NCBI RefSeq assembly: GCF_000559085.1
Contig: NZ_JALN02000001.1
Location: forward strand, 868,001-932,000
Origin: Mycolicibacterium aromaticivorans JS19b1 = JCM 16368
GTDB taxonomy: Bacteria; Actinomycetota; Actinomycetes; Mycobacteriales; Mycobacteriaceae
Reading direction: 5' to 3'
DNA: 64,000 nt
In this document: positions 32,365-41,277 of the stretch, piece after piece
How the letters are laid out: every line of letters starts with the position of its first letter
Position numbering within the stretch: position 1 is the stretch's first letter
Program-made: the position numbers and the translations under genes
The notes under the pieces: model-generated
The model's database searches: none
What the model was told of the DNA's origin: nothing
Seen by the model: only the letters and a program-made list of their open reading frames with translations

Positions 32365-32973
32365 GTGGGAGTGAGCGCGATCCACGGGGCAAATGAGCTG
32401 CCGGTTTCCGCGCCGCAGGAACGGGGCGACGCCGCCCGAAACCGGCTGCTGCTGCTCGACGCCGCCCGCATGCTGATCGCCGAGCGAGGCGCCGACGCGG
32501 TCTCCATGGACGACATCGCCGCCGCCGCGGGCGTGGGCAAGGGCACGTTGTTCCGGCGCTTCGGCAGCCGCGCCGGGTTGATGATGGTCCTGCTCGACGA
32601 GGACGAACGCGCGATCCAGCAGGCCTTCCTGTTCGGACCGGCGCCGCTGGGCCCGGAAGCCCCGCCGCTGCAACGACTTCTGGCCTTCGGGCGCGAACGG
32701 CTGCGTTTCGTGCAAACCCACCGCGACCTGCTCCTCGACGCCAACCGCGATCCCGATTCCCGTTACAGTGCGCCGTTCGCGGTGATGCACACCCACATCC
32801 GGGTGCTTCTGCAGGCCGCGGGCAGCACCGGCGATCTCGATGCCCAGGCCGACGCGCTGCTCGCGCTGCTCGACGCCGACTACGTCAGCCGTCAGCTCCT
32901 CGAGCGCGGCCGCTCGCTGGACACCCTGGGCGATGCGTGGGACAGCGTTGCGCGCAAGCTGTGCGGGACGTGA
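32365..32973 (+). CDS. TetR-family regulator (Rv3055-like)
   Basis: About 200 residues. The HTH is clear: 'VSMDDIAAAAGVGKGTLFRR' then 'FGSRAGLMMVLLDED'. The C-terminal domain is helical. The start may be GTG 32365 or 32371. It probably represses itself and the divergent FMN reductase through the palindrome at 32324-32343. Its stop overlaps the GTG start of dinB, so the polymerase is co-transcribed. Confidence 0.88.
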   Translation: MGVSAIHGANELPVSAPQERGDAARNRLLLLDAARMLIAERGADAVSMDDIAAAAGVGKGTLFRRFGSRAGLMMVLLDEDERAIQQAFLFGPAPLGPEAPPLQRLLAFGRERLRFVQTHRDLLLDANRDPDSRYSAPFAVMHTHIRVLLQAAGSTGDLDAQADALLALLDADYVSRQLLERGRSLDTLGDAWDSVARKLCGT

Positions 32974-34013
32974 CCGCACCACCCGCCCGCGACTGGGTCC
33001 TGCACGTCGACCTCGATCAGTTCCTGGCCTCGGTCGAACTGCGCCGCCACCCCGAACTCGTGGGCCTGCCGCTGATCGTCGGCGGAAGTGGCGATCCCAC
33101 CGAGCCGCGCAAGGTGGTGACCTGCGCGTCGTATGAGGCCCGCGGCTTCGGCGTGCACGCGGGGATGCCGTTGCGTAGCGCAGCGCGCAAGTGTCCGGAT
33201 GCGACGTTCCTGCCCTCGGATCCGCCCGCCTACGACGAAGCCTCCGACCAGGTGATGGGTCTGCTCCGCGATCTCGGCCACCCGGTCGAGGTGTGGGGCT
33301 GGGACGAGGCCTACGTCGGCGCCCGGGTCGCCGACCCGGTGGAGCTGGCCGAGCGAATCCGCACCGTGATCGCCGCCGAGACCGGGCTGGTCTGTTCGGT
33401 GGGTATCAGCGATAACAAACAGCGGGCCAAGGTCGCGACCGGCTTCGGCAAACCCGACGGCGTATACACGCTCACCGATGCCAACTGGATGGAGCAGATG
33501 GGCGCCCGCCCGGTGGAAGCGCTGTGGGGTGTCGGACCGAAGACCACGAAAAAGCTTGCCGCCCTCGGTATTACGACTGTGCGAGAGCTCGCGTCAGCCG
33601 ATGCCGAATTGCTCACCGCGACGTTCGGACCGCGCACCGGCCTCTGGCTGTTACTGCTGGCCAAAGGCGGCGGCGACACGACGGTCAGCGCCGAGCCGTG
33701 GATTCCCCGGTCCCGCAGTCACGTCATGACATTTCCGCGCGACCTGACCGAGCGCGCCGACATGGACGCGGCGATCGTCGATCTGGCGCGCCACGCGCTC
33801 ACCGACGTCGTCGCCCAGTCGCGCATCGTCACCCGGGTGGCGGTCACGGTGCGCACCAACACGTTCTACACTCGCACCAAGATCCGCAAACTCGACGAGC
33901 CCACCGTCGCCGGCGAGGTGATCACGGCCGCCGCACTGCGAGTGCTCGACCTCTTCGAGCTCGACCGCCCGGTACGCCTGTTGGGCGTACGTCTGGAACT
34001 CGCGCCGATCTAA
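32970..34013 (+). CDS. dinP: Y-family DNA polymerase IV (DinB2/DinP, Rv3056-like)
   Basis: A 347-residue translesion polymerase. The catalytic carboxylates are in 'LHVDLDQFLASVELR' and 'VWGWDEAYVGAR'; 'SYEARGFGVHAGMPL' and 'VGISDNKQRAKVATGFGKP' are standard DinB blocks, 'LWGVGPKTTKKLAALG' is the helix-hairpin-helix, and the little-finger domain ends 'PVRLLGVRLELAPI'. It lacks a C-terminal beta-clamp tail, like the M. tuberculosis DinP copy. GTG 32970 overlaps the TetR stop (GTGA); an upstream start is possible. Confidence 0.92.
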   Translation: MTAPPARDWVLHVDLDQFLASVELRRHPELVGLPLIVGGSGDPTEPRKVVTCASYEARGFGVHAGMPLRSAARKCPDATFLPSDPPAYDEASDQVMGLLRDLGHPVEVWGWDEAYVGARVADPVELAERIRTVIAAETGLVCSVGISDNKQRAKVATGFGKPDGVYTLTDANWMEQMGARPVEALWGVGPKTTKKLAALGITTVRELASADAELLTATFGPRTGLWLLLLAKGGGDTTVSAEPWIPRSRSHVMTFPRDLTERADMDAAIVDLARHALTDVVAQSRIVTRVAVTVRTNTFYTRTKIRKLDEPTVAGEVITAAALRVLDLFELDRPVRLLGVRLELAPI

Positions 34014-34882
34014 GCGCCTGGCGGACTCGACGTCGCCCCGCGCGGACGCAACACACGCGTGAAGAAGACGTTGACCCGCCGCATCGCGACGCTGTACGGC
34101 CACCACGCCAGCCGTTTGAACGCGTAGAAGGCGCGGATGTCGACCGAGGTGTAGATCAGGAAGCGGTTCTTAGAGACACCGGCCAGGATCTTGTCGGCGA
34201 CTTTCTCCGGTGACACCGCGTGCCCGCTGAATCGCTTGACCCACTTCTGCACCTTCGGATGGTCACGATCCACACCGGCGATCTGGACCGTCTGCACCAA
34301 AGGGGTGTCGACGGCACCCGGCACCACGAGTGAGACCCCGATGTCGTGGCGGGCCAGGTCGAAGCGCAGCACCTCCGAAAGTCCGCGCAGGCCATACTTA
34401 CTCGCACTGTATGCGGCATGCCACGGCAGCGCGACCAGTCCTGCCGCCGAGGACACGTTGACCAGTTGCCCACCTCGCCCGGCAGCGACCATCGGGGGCA
34501 GAAACGTCTCGATGACGTGGATCGGACCCATCAGGTTGACGTCGACCATCGACCGCCAGTGCTGGTGGGTGAGCTGGTCGACGGTGCCCCACGCCGAGAT
34601 CCCGGCGATGTTCATCACCATGTCCATCGCCGGCCGGCTGGTGTGGATGTCGGCGGCGAACCCGGCGACCGCGTCGTAATCGGAGATGTCCAGAGCGCGA
34701 TGCTCGGCGACGTCGGCGCCGAGCGCACGAGCCTCGGCGACGGTCTGCTCCAGGCCGTCGGCGTTGACGTCGGTCAGATACAGCTCGGCCCCTTCGCGAG
34801 CCAGCCGAAGCGCGGTGGCCCGGCCGATGCCGCTGGCCGCGCCCGTGATGAACACCCTCTTGCCTGCGAAGCCGTCAGCCAT
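34010..34882 (-). CDS. Short-chain dehydrogenase/reductase (Rv3057c-like)
   Basis: A 290-residue SDR with the cofactor motif 'ITGAASGIGRATALRLA', NAG-like 'MNIAGIS', catalytic S in 'VNVSSAAGLVAL' and YxxxK in 'YSASKYGLRGL'. The tail ('KRLAWWPYSVAMRRVNVFF') is basic and could touch membrane. Substrate unknown, probably a lipid alcohol or ketone. It follows the TetR gene on the same strand by three bases, suggesting one transcript. Confidence 0.9.
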   Translation of the reverse strand: MADGFAGKRVFITGAASGIGRATALRLAREGAELYLTDVNADGLEQTVAEARALGADVAEHRALDISDYDAVAGFAADIHTSRPAMDMVMNIAGISAWGTVDQLTHQHWRSMVDVNLMGPIHVIETFLPPMVAAGRGGQLVNVSSAAGLVALPWHAAYSASKYGLRGLSEVLRFDLARHDIGVSLVVPGAVDTPLVQTVQIAGVDRDHPKVQKWVKRFSGHAVSPEKVADKILAGVSKNRFLIYTSVDIRAFYAFKRLAWWPYSVAMRRVNVFFTRVLRPRGATSSPPGA

Positions 34883-34885
34883 GGA

Positions 34886-35524
34886 TCAGTCGCCGACCCG
34901 TCCACCCCACAGCGCATGCAGCCACAGCTTTTCCAGGATGCGCACTGCCTGGTCCAGATTGCGGTCCGGTCCCACGAACGCCGTCTCCCCGGAGAGCGTC
35001 AATGCTGTTGTCGCCGTGAGGATCCGGACCAGACCGCGGATGTCGTCGCTGATCGGGTCCGCGGTGCCGTTGCTGATCTCGGCTTCGACGATCGGCACGA
35101 TCTGATCGATCACCGCATCGTTGTAGCGGTCCAGGATCTCGCGGATCTCGGCGTCGGTGTGGCGGGCGGCGTTACAGGCCGACATGACCGGATCGTTGTG
35201 CGCATAGACCACGGCGGCGCTGCGCACCATGCGTTCAGCGAACGCGGTCGGCGTCTCGGCGGGTCCGCGCGGGGCGAACGAGTGGGTGAGTTCTTCGAGT
35301 TCGTGGGCGGCCTCGCCGACGATGTGGGCCAGCACGGCGTACTTGGAGTCGAAGTAGAAGTAGAAGCCGGAACGCGCGACGCCGGCTCGATCGCTGATCG
35401 TGCTGACCGAGAGTTCGGCAAACGGCTTTTCTTCGAGCAGCTCGCGAACGGCCTGGACGATGGCGTGCCGCTGCTTGTCGCCACGGCGACGCGGCGCCTC
35501 GACGGAGTCTTGTTGAGCGGTCAC
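34886..35524 (-). CDS. TetR-family regulator (Rv3058c-like)
   Basis: A 212-residue protein from GTG 35524. HTH: 'SVSTISDRAGVARSGFYFYF' followed by 'DSKYAVLAHIVGEAAHE'; the helical ligand domain follows. It is divergent from cyp136, and the palindrome at 35561-35576 between them is the likely operator, so it probably controls the P450 and the SDR behind it. Longer start choices upstream run into the P450 gene and are not supported. Confidence 0.88.
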   Translation of the reverse strand: MTAQQDSVEAPRRRGDKQRHAIVQAVRELLEEKPFAELSVSTISDRAGVARSGFYFYFDSKYAVLAHIVGEAAHELEELTHSFAPRGPAETPTAFAERMVRSAAVVYAHNDPVMSACNAARHTDAEIREILDRYNDAVIDQIVPIVEAEISNGTADPISDDIRGLVRILTATTALTLSGETAFVGPDRNLDQAVRILEKLWLHALWGGRVGD

Positions 35525-35560
35525 CCGTTCACCTTGCACCACGCCGGGGGCGAAGTGAAA

Positions 35561-35576
35561 CTTGACATGCGTCAAG
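35561..35576. promoter_or_regulatory. TetR operator palindrome before cyp136
   Basis: CTTGAC-ATGC-GTCAAG lies between the divergent TetR gene and cyp136, 36 bp from the TetR start. TTGAC-N4-GTCAA sites are common for mycobacterial TetR regulators of lipid-related genes. Confidence 0.7.
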
Positions 35577-35662
35577 AAAGTTGGCCAGGATGGAGGAAAC
35601 CTGTGGTGCCGGCCACACCCGGCTGGCAAGAATGCCTGTTCTCTGTTTCCCGAGGAGCGTCG

Positions 35663-37144
35663 ATGGCCACCATCAGTACCCCCCACTACCTGCTGGATCA
35701 GGCTCGTCGCCGGTTCACGCCCACCCTGAACACCATCCCCGGCATGGGCGCGGTCGAGAAGCGGCTTCGTGAGCGGGATTGGCCGCAGTTCGAGCTGGCC
35801 CAGGCGCCCGTGGGCAGCGGACTCAAGACGGTCATGGGCGATTCGGGGCTCCCCCTGCTCGGCCACATGGTCGAGACCTTCCGCGGCGGTCCCGAGTATC
35901 TGCTGCAGGTCTACCGCAAGTACGGACCGATCCACTACGCCTACTCCCCGGCTCTGCCGGCGGTGACCGCGCTGGGACCCGACGCCACCCAGGCGGTGTT
36001 CTCCAACAAGAACAAGGACTTCTCCCAGAAGGGCTGGCATCCGGTCATCGGGCCGTTCTTCAACCGTGGCCTGATGATGCTCGACTTCGACGAGCACATG
36101 TACCACCGGCGGATCATGCAGGAGGCGTTCACCCGCACCCGGCTGTCCGGCTACGTCGAGCACATCGACCGGGTCGCCTCGCTGGTCATCGCCAACGACT
36201 GGGTGGCCAACGACCCGCGCTTCTTGTTCCACCCGGCCGTCAAGGAACTCACCCTCGACATCGCGTCGGTGGTGTTCATGGGCCACGAGCCCGGATCCGA
36301 CCACGACCTGGTGACCAAGGTGAACGCGGCGTTCACCACGACCACCCGCGCCGGTGGGGCGATCATTCGCACGTCCGTTCCGCCGTTCAAGTGGTGGCGC
36401 GGACTGCAGGCCCGCAAGGTGCTGGAGGACTACTTCAGCGAGCGCCTCAAGGAACGCCGCAACGCCGAGGGCACCGACATGTTGACGGTGCTCTGCCACA
36501 CCGCAGACGACGACGGCAACACATTCACCGACGACGACATCGTCAACCACATGATCTTCCTGATGATGGCCGCGCACGACACCTCGACGTCGACGCTCAC
36601 CACGATGGCCAACCAGCTGGCAGCGAACCCGGAGTGGCAGGAGCGCTGCCGCGACGAGTCCGACCGGCTCGGCGACGGGCCGCTGGACATCGAGGCGCTC
36701 GAGAAGCTGGAGACCCTCGACCTGGTGATCAACGAGTCGCTGCGGATGGTCACTCCATTGCCGTTCAACGTTCGCCAGGCGGTGCGCGACACCGAGCTAC
36801 TGGGCTTCTTCATCCCGGCCGGCACCAACGTCAATGTATGGCCCGGACTGAACCACCGCCTGCCTGAGCTGTGGACCGATCCGGAGAAGTTCGACCCGGC
36901 CCGCTTCGCCGAGCCGCGCAACGAGCACAAGCGGCATCGCTACGCGTTCGCTCCGTTCGGCGGCGGCGCGCACAAGTGCATCGGGATGGTCTTCGGGCAG
37001 CTGGAGATCAAGACCGTCATGCATCGCCTGTTACGCAAGTACCGCCTCGAGCTCCCGCACCCGGGCTACCAGCCCCGCTACGACTACGCGGGCATGCCCG
37101 TGCCGATGGACGGCATGCCGATCGTGCTGCGCCCGCTGCACTGA
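35663..37144 (+). CDS. cyp136: Cytochrome P450 CYP136
   Basis: A 493-residue P450, from ATG 35663 with GAGGAGC at good distance. Visible motifs: I-helix 'MAAHDTSTSTL', ExxR in 'INESLRMVTPL', and heme-binding 'FAPFGGGAHKCIGMVFGQ' with the Cys ligand. Size and sequence match the CYP136 group (M. tuberculosis Rv3059). Substrate is unknown, though neighbouring lipid-active genes suggest a hydrophobic molecule. It is divergent from its presumed TetR regulator. Confidence 0.92.
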   Translation: MATISTPHYLLDQARRRFTPTLNTIPGMGAVEKRLRERDWPQFELAQAPVGSGLKTVMGDSGLPLLGHMVETFRGGPEYLLQVYRKYGPIHYAYSPALPAVTALGPDATQAVFSNKNKDFSQKGWHPVIGPFFNRGLMMLDFDEHMYHRRIMQEAFTRTRLSGYVEHIDRVASLVIANDWVANDPRFLFHPAVKELTLDIASVVFMGHEPGSDHDLVTKVNAAFTTTTRAGGAIIRTSVPPFKWWRGLQARKVLEDYFSERLKERRNAEGTDMLTVLCHTADDDGNTFTDDDIVNHMIFLMMAAHDTSTSTLTTMANQLAANPEWQERCRDESDRLGDGPLDIEALEKLETLDLVINESLRMVTPLPFNVRQAVRDTELLGFFIPAGTNVNVWPGLNHRLPELWTDPEKFDPARFAEPRNEHKRHRYAFAPFGGGAHKCIGMVFGQLEIKTVMHRLLRKYRLELPHPGYQPRYDYAGMPVPMDGMPIVLRPLH

Positions 37145-37150
37145 CGGGGG

Positions 37151-37618
37151 TCAGCCGATCAGCCGGTTCGCACAGGCGATGACGGCGCGCAGTGCCGACT
37201 GGGTGGGATCCGCCGCCCAGCCCATCGCCCATTCTCGGCGCCGTCCGTCGCTGCCCTGCACAAAGGTTGCGGTGTGCGACCCGGCTGCCAACTGGTGGAA
37301 TCGGGTCATCTCGACGCCGATACCCCGGTCGTAGAGCATCGCGGTCAGCGCTGCGACCGGACCGCTGGCGTGCACGGTCGCACTCTCGATGCGGTCGTCC
37401 ACAGCGATCGTCGCGCAGAATCGCCGGGGCTGCGGACCCGACCGGGCGGAACGGTCGTCGCACTCCCACGACCCCAGCCGAACGGGTCCGCCGCTCGGGC
37501 TGAACGTGTCGGTGAATGCGCTCCACGACATGGTTCGGGCGTGTTCGCGCAATTCCGCGGGCAGCGGAGCGCAGAAGCGCGGTGCAGGTTCAAAGACTGT
37601 GGTGCTGTGCGGACTCAT
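37151..37618 (-). CDS. Free-standing LeuA regulatory (dimerisation) domain protein
   Basis: This 155-residue protein contains the C-terminal alpha-isopropylmalate-synthase regulatory domain only: 'VHASGPVAALTAMLYDRGIG', 'RREWAMGWAADPTQSALRAV' then 'IACANRLI', which parallels 'VWGVGID...ASLRAVVSAVNR' of full LeuA. The catalytic TIM barrel is absent. It may bind leucine and modulate LeuA or another enzyme. A candidate attenuator lies just upstream. It converges on cyp136. Confidence 0.7.
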   Translation of the reverse strand: MSPHSTTVFEPAPRFCAPLPAELREHARTMSWSAFTDTFSPSGGPVRLGSWECDDRSARSGPQPRRFCATIAVDDRIESATVHASGPVAALTAMLYDRGIGVEMTRFHQLAAGSHTATFVQGSDGRRREWAMGWAADPTQSALRAVIACANRLIG

Positions 37619-37673
37619 GTGAATCGGTCTTCTCGTCCAGAGGAGGCTGACCGACGGCGTAGTTTTCGACCCA

Positions 37674-37738
37674 CAGCGGGGGGTCGGTCTGGATCAGACC
37701 CCGCTGCGGGTGGCTACTACGGCGAGCACGCGGTGCAT
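37674..37738 (-). promoter_or_regulatory. Candidate branched-chain amino-acid attenuator
   Basis: On the minus strand ATG 37738 opens a 14-codon leader MHRVLAVVATRSGV (stop at 37694), with one Leu and four Val. The stop lies inside a hairpin, CAGCGG...GGTCTG-gat-CAGACC-CCGCTG (37674-37706). The LeuA-domain gene starts 56 bp after the hairpin. This is the layout of a ribosome-dependent attenuator. No U-run is seen, and the leader has a weak ribosome-binding site. Confidence 0.4.
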
Positions 37739-37819
37739 GGTCGCCAAGGTTAGACCTGCCCGGGCAGGCGACGCAAACGGGTTATCGTCCCCCTAAGCTT
37801 TCACCCCAGAGGAGTTGAT

Positions 37820-37957
37820 ATGTGCTATCCCGTCGAATGCCCGCGTTGCCACAAAACCACCTGGGCGGGTTGTGGCGAGCACGTCGACCAGGTGATGCGC
37901 GACGTGCCACCCGCCCAGCAGTGCACCTGCGGGCAGGGCAGCCAGCCCGGGCGCTAG
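37820..37957 (+). CDS. Small cysteine-rich protein (45 aa)
   Basis: ATG 37820 with AGAGGAG at ideal distance; stop TAG 37955-37957. The protein starts MCYPVECPRCHKTTWAGCGE and ends with 'QCTCGQGSQPGR'. Six Cys, including CPRC and CTC, suggest a zinc-binding knuckle. Similar very short proteins are common in actinobacteria, with unknown role. It overlaps the phosphotransferase-family gene tail to tail by four bases. Confidence 0.75.
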   Translation: MCYPVECPRCHKTTWAGCGEHVDQVMRDVPPAQQCTCGQGSQPGR

Positions 37958-39027
37958 ACGAACGGGTTGTCGCCCGTTGCGACCTGTACGCCGAGGTCGA
38001 TCAGCCGGCTAGCCGAATCATGCAGCCGCTCACCGGCTTCACGGTGTGCCTGGCCGGCCAGATACCGCGAGTATGTGCCCTCGATGACGATCGCCAACTT
38101 GAAGCACGCCGTCGCGATGTACCAGTTCAGGTGTCCGGTGCGCCTGCCACCCGCGTCGGCGTACGCGGCGACCAACTCGGTGCGCGACGGCAGCCCACCG
38201 AGTGCGGCCAACTCCCGGCCGGCATTGATCGGGTCGGGATAGTCGGGCCAGCACACCAGAATCCAGCCCAGATCCAGCAACGGATCACCGATGGTGCACA
38301 TCTCCCAGTCCACGAACGCCGCGACCTCGGGGGCGTCGCGACGTAGCAGCACGTTGTTGAGATGGGCGTCGCCGTGCATGATGCCCGGCTCACCGTCGGG
38401 CGGTCGGCGTTCACCGAGCCAGTCCGCGAGCCGGCTGACCTCCAGCATCTCCGGCCGGTAGCTCTCGTGGCGGTAGCTGTCGAGCAGCCTGAGGAAGTTC
38501 GGAACCTGGCGCGCCAGAAACGAACCCGGACGGTGCAGCTGCTGCAACGGGCGACCCCGCCACGATGCTGCACTCAGCCGGGCCAGGTCCGCTGCGTAGT
38601 TCAGGCCCACCTGATGCCGCAGCCGCGGGTCGGCGACGTACGCGGGGGCCACCTCGGTCGCCGGGTTGAAGCCGTCGACATCCTCCATCAGATAGAAGAC
38701 GACACCCAGCACGCCGAGGTCGTCACAGCCGGCCACGAATTCGGGATGGGGCACCGAGCTTCCGGCCAACGTCTCCAGCACCGCGATCTCGCGCTGCATG
38801 GTGCGGTTGCTGTTTGGGCGCGGGTACGGCGGCGGCCTGCGCAGAACCAGACGGCGGTCGTCGACGCGCAACCGCACCACCACATTCTGAGTTCCACCGG
38901 CCAGCGGTTCGACATCGCTGATCCGCGAACCGATTCCGTTCTCGCGCACCCACGCGGTCAGCGCACCGACGGCGGCCGAGTCAAGTGTTCCGGGAACCTC
39001 GGCGGCCCGGTCCTCGATGTTGCTCAA
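37954..39027 (-). CDS. Aminoglycoside-phosphotransferase-fold family protein
   Basis: A 357-residue protein of the APH/choline-kinase fold. The catalytic HGD loop is 'GIMHGDAHLNNVLLRRD' and the metal-binding 'FVDWEMCTIGDPLLDLGW' follows. The N-lobe has 'LAGGTQNVVVRLRVDDR'. This subgroup is usual in mycobacteria, often near fatty-acid or ACAD genes, and natural substrates are unknown; drug resistance is not implied. It overlaps the PP2C gene stop (ATGA), so the two are co-transcribed. Confidence 0.87.
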   Translation of the reverse strand: MSNIEDRAAEVPGTLDSAAVGALTAWVRENGIGSRISDVEPLAGGTQNVVVRLRVDDRRLVLRRPPPYPRPNSNRTMQREIAVLETLAGSSVPHPEFVAGCDDLGVLGVVFYLMEDVDGFNPATEVAPAYVADPRLRHQVGLNYAADLARLSAASWRGRPLQQLHRPGSFLARQVPNFLRLLDSYRHESYRPEMLEVSRLADWLGERRPPDGEPGIMHGDAHLNNVLLRRDAPEVAAFVDWEMCTIGDPLLDLGWILVCWPDYPDPINAGRELAALGGLPSRTELVAAYADAGGRRTGHLNWYIATACFKLAIVIEGTYSRYLAGQAHREAGERLHDSASRLIDLGVQVATGDNPFV

Positions 39028-41192
39028 TAGTCAGTGAACTCCTGAAAGTCGTTGCTGCTCATGCCAGCTCCGAAGCGTATTGCGATGGCGCAGACATCGT
39101 CGTTGCGGGGTGGAGGCGCAAGGGTCTGGGTCAGTTCCCGGCATGCCGACGGCAGAGACTCGTCTCCCCGCCAGTCGCCGACGATGTGTTCGACGCGCAC
39201 CATTCCTGATTCGATGTCCTGGCCGCGACGTTCGATGAGCCCGTCGGTGTACATGACGAGGATGTCGCCCTCCCCCACCTCGACGTTGCCCTCGCTGTAG
39301 GTCGCCCGCTCGACCGGGCCAAGTACGGGGCCGTGCGCGCCGGGCAACCGGATGACCCTCCCGGTCGACGCCCGCCGCAGCAACAGCGGCGGATGCCCTG
39401 CCGAGGCGTAGCACAAGGTCGCCGACGACGAATCCAGCAGCGCCACAGCCATTGTCGCGAATTTCCCGTTGCTGGCGTGACGGGTGAACGCGTTGAGCGC
39501 CGACAGCAATTGCGCGGGCGCCAACCCTTGTAGCGCCAGCGCTCGCCCGGCGCTGCGCAGTTGAGCCATGTCCTCGACGGCGGGCAGGCCATGGCCCACC
39601 ACATCGCCGACCGCCAGATAGGTTCGGCCGTGCGACAATTCCAGCGCGTCGTACCAGTCGCCGCCGAGCCCCTGCACCAGATCGGCCGGTTCGTAACTCA
39701 CTCCGACGTCGACTCCGTCGATCGGAATCGGACTGGTCGGCAGAACAGCCGCCTGCAACACCGCCGCGCGGGCGTGTTCGTCGGCGTACATGCGTGCCCG
39801 CACCAGCGCCTGACCGATCATCGTCGCGACCGCCGAGGTGTAGGCGAGTTGCGCGGTGTCCAGCGGCTGGGTGTCGGCCCACGCCAACACCAGCGCTCCG
39901 ATTGCCTTGCCGCCCACGGTCAACGGCCAGCTCACGACGGCCGCGCCGCCGCTTGCGACCATCCACTTGGCGTTGTCGGGGTATCGCCGGCGATATTCGG
40001 CGACGGTGCGGATCACCACCGGCTGACCGGTGCGGACCGCGTCGGTGGCTGCGGTGGACTCACTGACCGCGACACTTTCGTGGAGCTCGTTGACCACGAA
40101 TTCGGGATAGCCACCCATCGCCACCCACTCGAGGATGGCGCCTTCATCGCTGACCAAGCCGACCGCGACTGCTTGCGCGCCTGCGTCATTGATCACCTGA
40201 CCGATGACCGCGTCACCGATCTGTTTTTGGGTGAACGCCCCCGACAGCAACCGGCCGAGGTTGGCAAGCGTCTCAAGGCGGGCCCGTTCGCGCTGTTCGG
40301 CCTGGTGTTGCCTGACCGCCGTGACACGCCCCCCGGCTTCCTGCGCGGTCAGCATCGCGACCAGCACCACCACCGCGATGAACGCCTGGGCGATCGCCAA
40401 CTGGCCCGGGCGGTGCAGATCGAGGTTCTCGAAGGTCGTGTATCCGGCGTTGGCCATGCCGTTGGCGGTGAACGCCAGCGCTCCGCCGCAGAGGGCCGCG
40501 CCGATCATGTCAAGCCGCAGTGCCGCCCATGCCATCACCGGTAGCAGGAACAGGGCGGGAGGAAGCGCGAGACGGAACGACACCACGGTCAGTGCGGCCA
40601 TGCTGGTCAGGACCAGCATCGTCTCCAGCATCCGCGATCGCAAGATGTGGGATTGCACCGGCCACAACAAGATTGGTGCACCGATCATCAGGACACCGAC
40701 CCCGTCGCCGGCCCACCAGTGCATGACGGCCATCGACCAATCGACCTGGTTGCGCAACGAGGTGATCAAGCCGCCGATCATGCCGCCCGCCAGCGGGCCC
40801 AGCACCATGGCTCCGGCCACGAACCGGGCGAGGTCCTCGCGCTTGCGCAGATCAGGCGGCCCCTTGCACCACACCAGCACCAGTGAGGCCCCGACCAGCG
40901 GCTCCACCGAGTTGGCCACCGCGAATCCCACCGCCGACTGCCAGCCCGCTCCGTAGCGAAGGTCGACGGCCAGCTCGGCCACCACGATCGCGGCGACTAT
41001 CACCGGCCACATCGTCCGGCGGGTCAGCAGCATGGCCGCCACCGTCACCCCGGCCGGGGGGAAGAACGCGGGTCCGATACCGGCACCAAAGGTCTGCCAC
41101 GACAACACCGACCCGGCCAGGTAGGGCAAGGCGACCCAGCCGAACAAGCCGGCGGCGAATCCGACCCGGTCGCGAGTACGCGAGACGCTCAC
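39024..41192 (-). CDS. MASE1-GAF-PP2C (SpoIIE) membrane phosphatase
   Basis: This 722-residue sensor has eight or so N-terminal membrane segments forming a MASE1 domain ('WQTFGAGIGPAFFPPAGVTV', 'HWWAGDGVGVLMIGAPILL'), a GAF domain (about 300-450), and a C-terminal SpoIIE-type PP2C phosphatase ('GVSYEPADLVQGLGGDWYDA', 'YLAVGDVVGHGLPA', 'ILVMYTDGLIERRG'). It likely dephosphorylates an anti-sigma antagonist in response to a membrane or redox signal. No partner anti-sigma gene is adjacent. Confidence 0.92.
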   Translation of the reverse strand: MSVSRTRDRVGFAAGLFGWVALPYLAGSVLSWQTFGAGIGPAFFPPAGVTVAAMLLTRRTMWPVIVAAIVVAELAVDLRYGAGWQSAVGFAVANSVEPLVGASLVLVWCKGPPDLRKREDLARFVAGAMVLGPLAGGMIGGLITSLRNQVDWSMAVMHWWAGDGVGVLMIGAPILLWPVQSHILRSRMLETMLVLTSMAALTVVSFRLALPPALFLLPVMAWAALRLDMIGAALCGGALAFTANGMANAGYTTFENLDLHRPGQLAIAQAFIAVVVLVAMLTAQEAGGRVTAVRQHQAEQRERARLETLANLGRLLSGAFTQKQIGDAVIGQVINDAGAQAVAVGLVSDEGAILEWVAMGGYPEFVVNELHESVAVSESTAATDAVRTGQPVVIRTVAEYRRRYPDNAKWMVASGGAAVVSWPLTVGGKAIGALVLAWADTQPLDTAQLAYTSAVATMIGQALVRARMYADEHARAAVLQAAVLPTSPIPIDGVDVGVSYEPADLVQGLGGDWYDALELSHGRTYLAVGDVVGHGLPAVEDMAQLRSAGRALALQGLAPAQLLSALNAFTRHASNGKFATMAVALLDSSSATLCYASAGHPPLLLRRASTGRVIRLPGAHGPVLGPVERATYSEGNVEVGEGDILVMYTDGLIERRGQDIESGMVRVEHIVGDWRGDESLPSACRELTQTLAPPPRNDDVCAIAIRFGAGMSSNDFQEFTDY

Positions 41193-41277
41193 GCGGCCCC
41201 ACTTCGTGATCCGTGGATCAGCCGGGCCGCAGGCACGTCACGAGCGTAGTCACCCGTTGGCAAACACGAGGGATTCT

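Noticed and set aside
34346..35662. Upstream extension of the cyp136 frame
   Set aside because: The extra 439 codons run across the divergent TetR and SDR genes; ATG 35663 has a good ribosome-binding site and gives the normal CYP136 length.
35525..36577. Upstream extension of the TetR frame into cyp136
   Set aside because: Antisense to cyp136; the TetR homology begins only at GTG 35524.
37954..39027. Aminoglycoside resistance kinase
   Set aside because: The subgroup is a general APH-fold family near lipid genes and lacks evidence of drug specificity.
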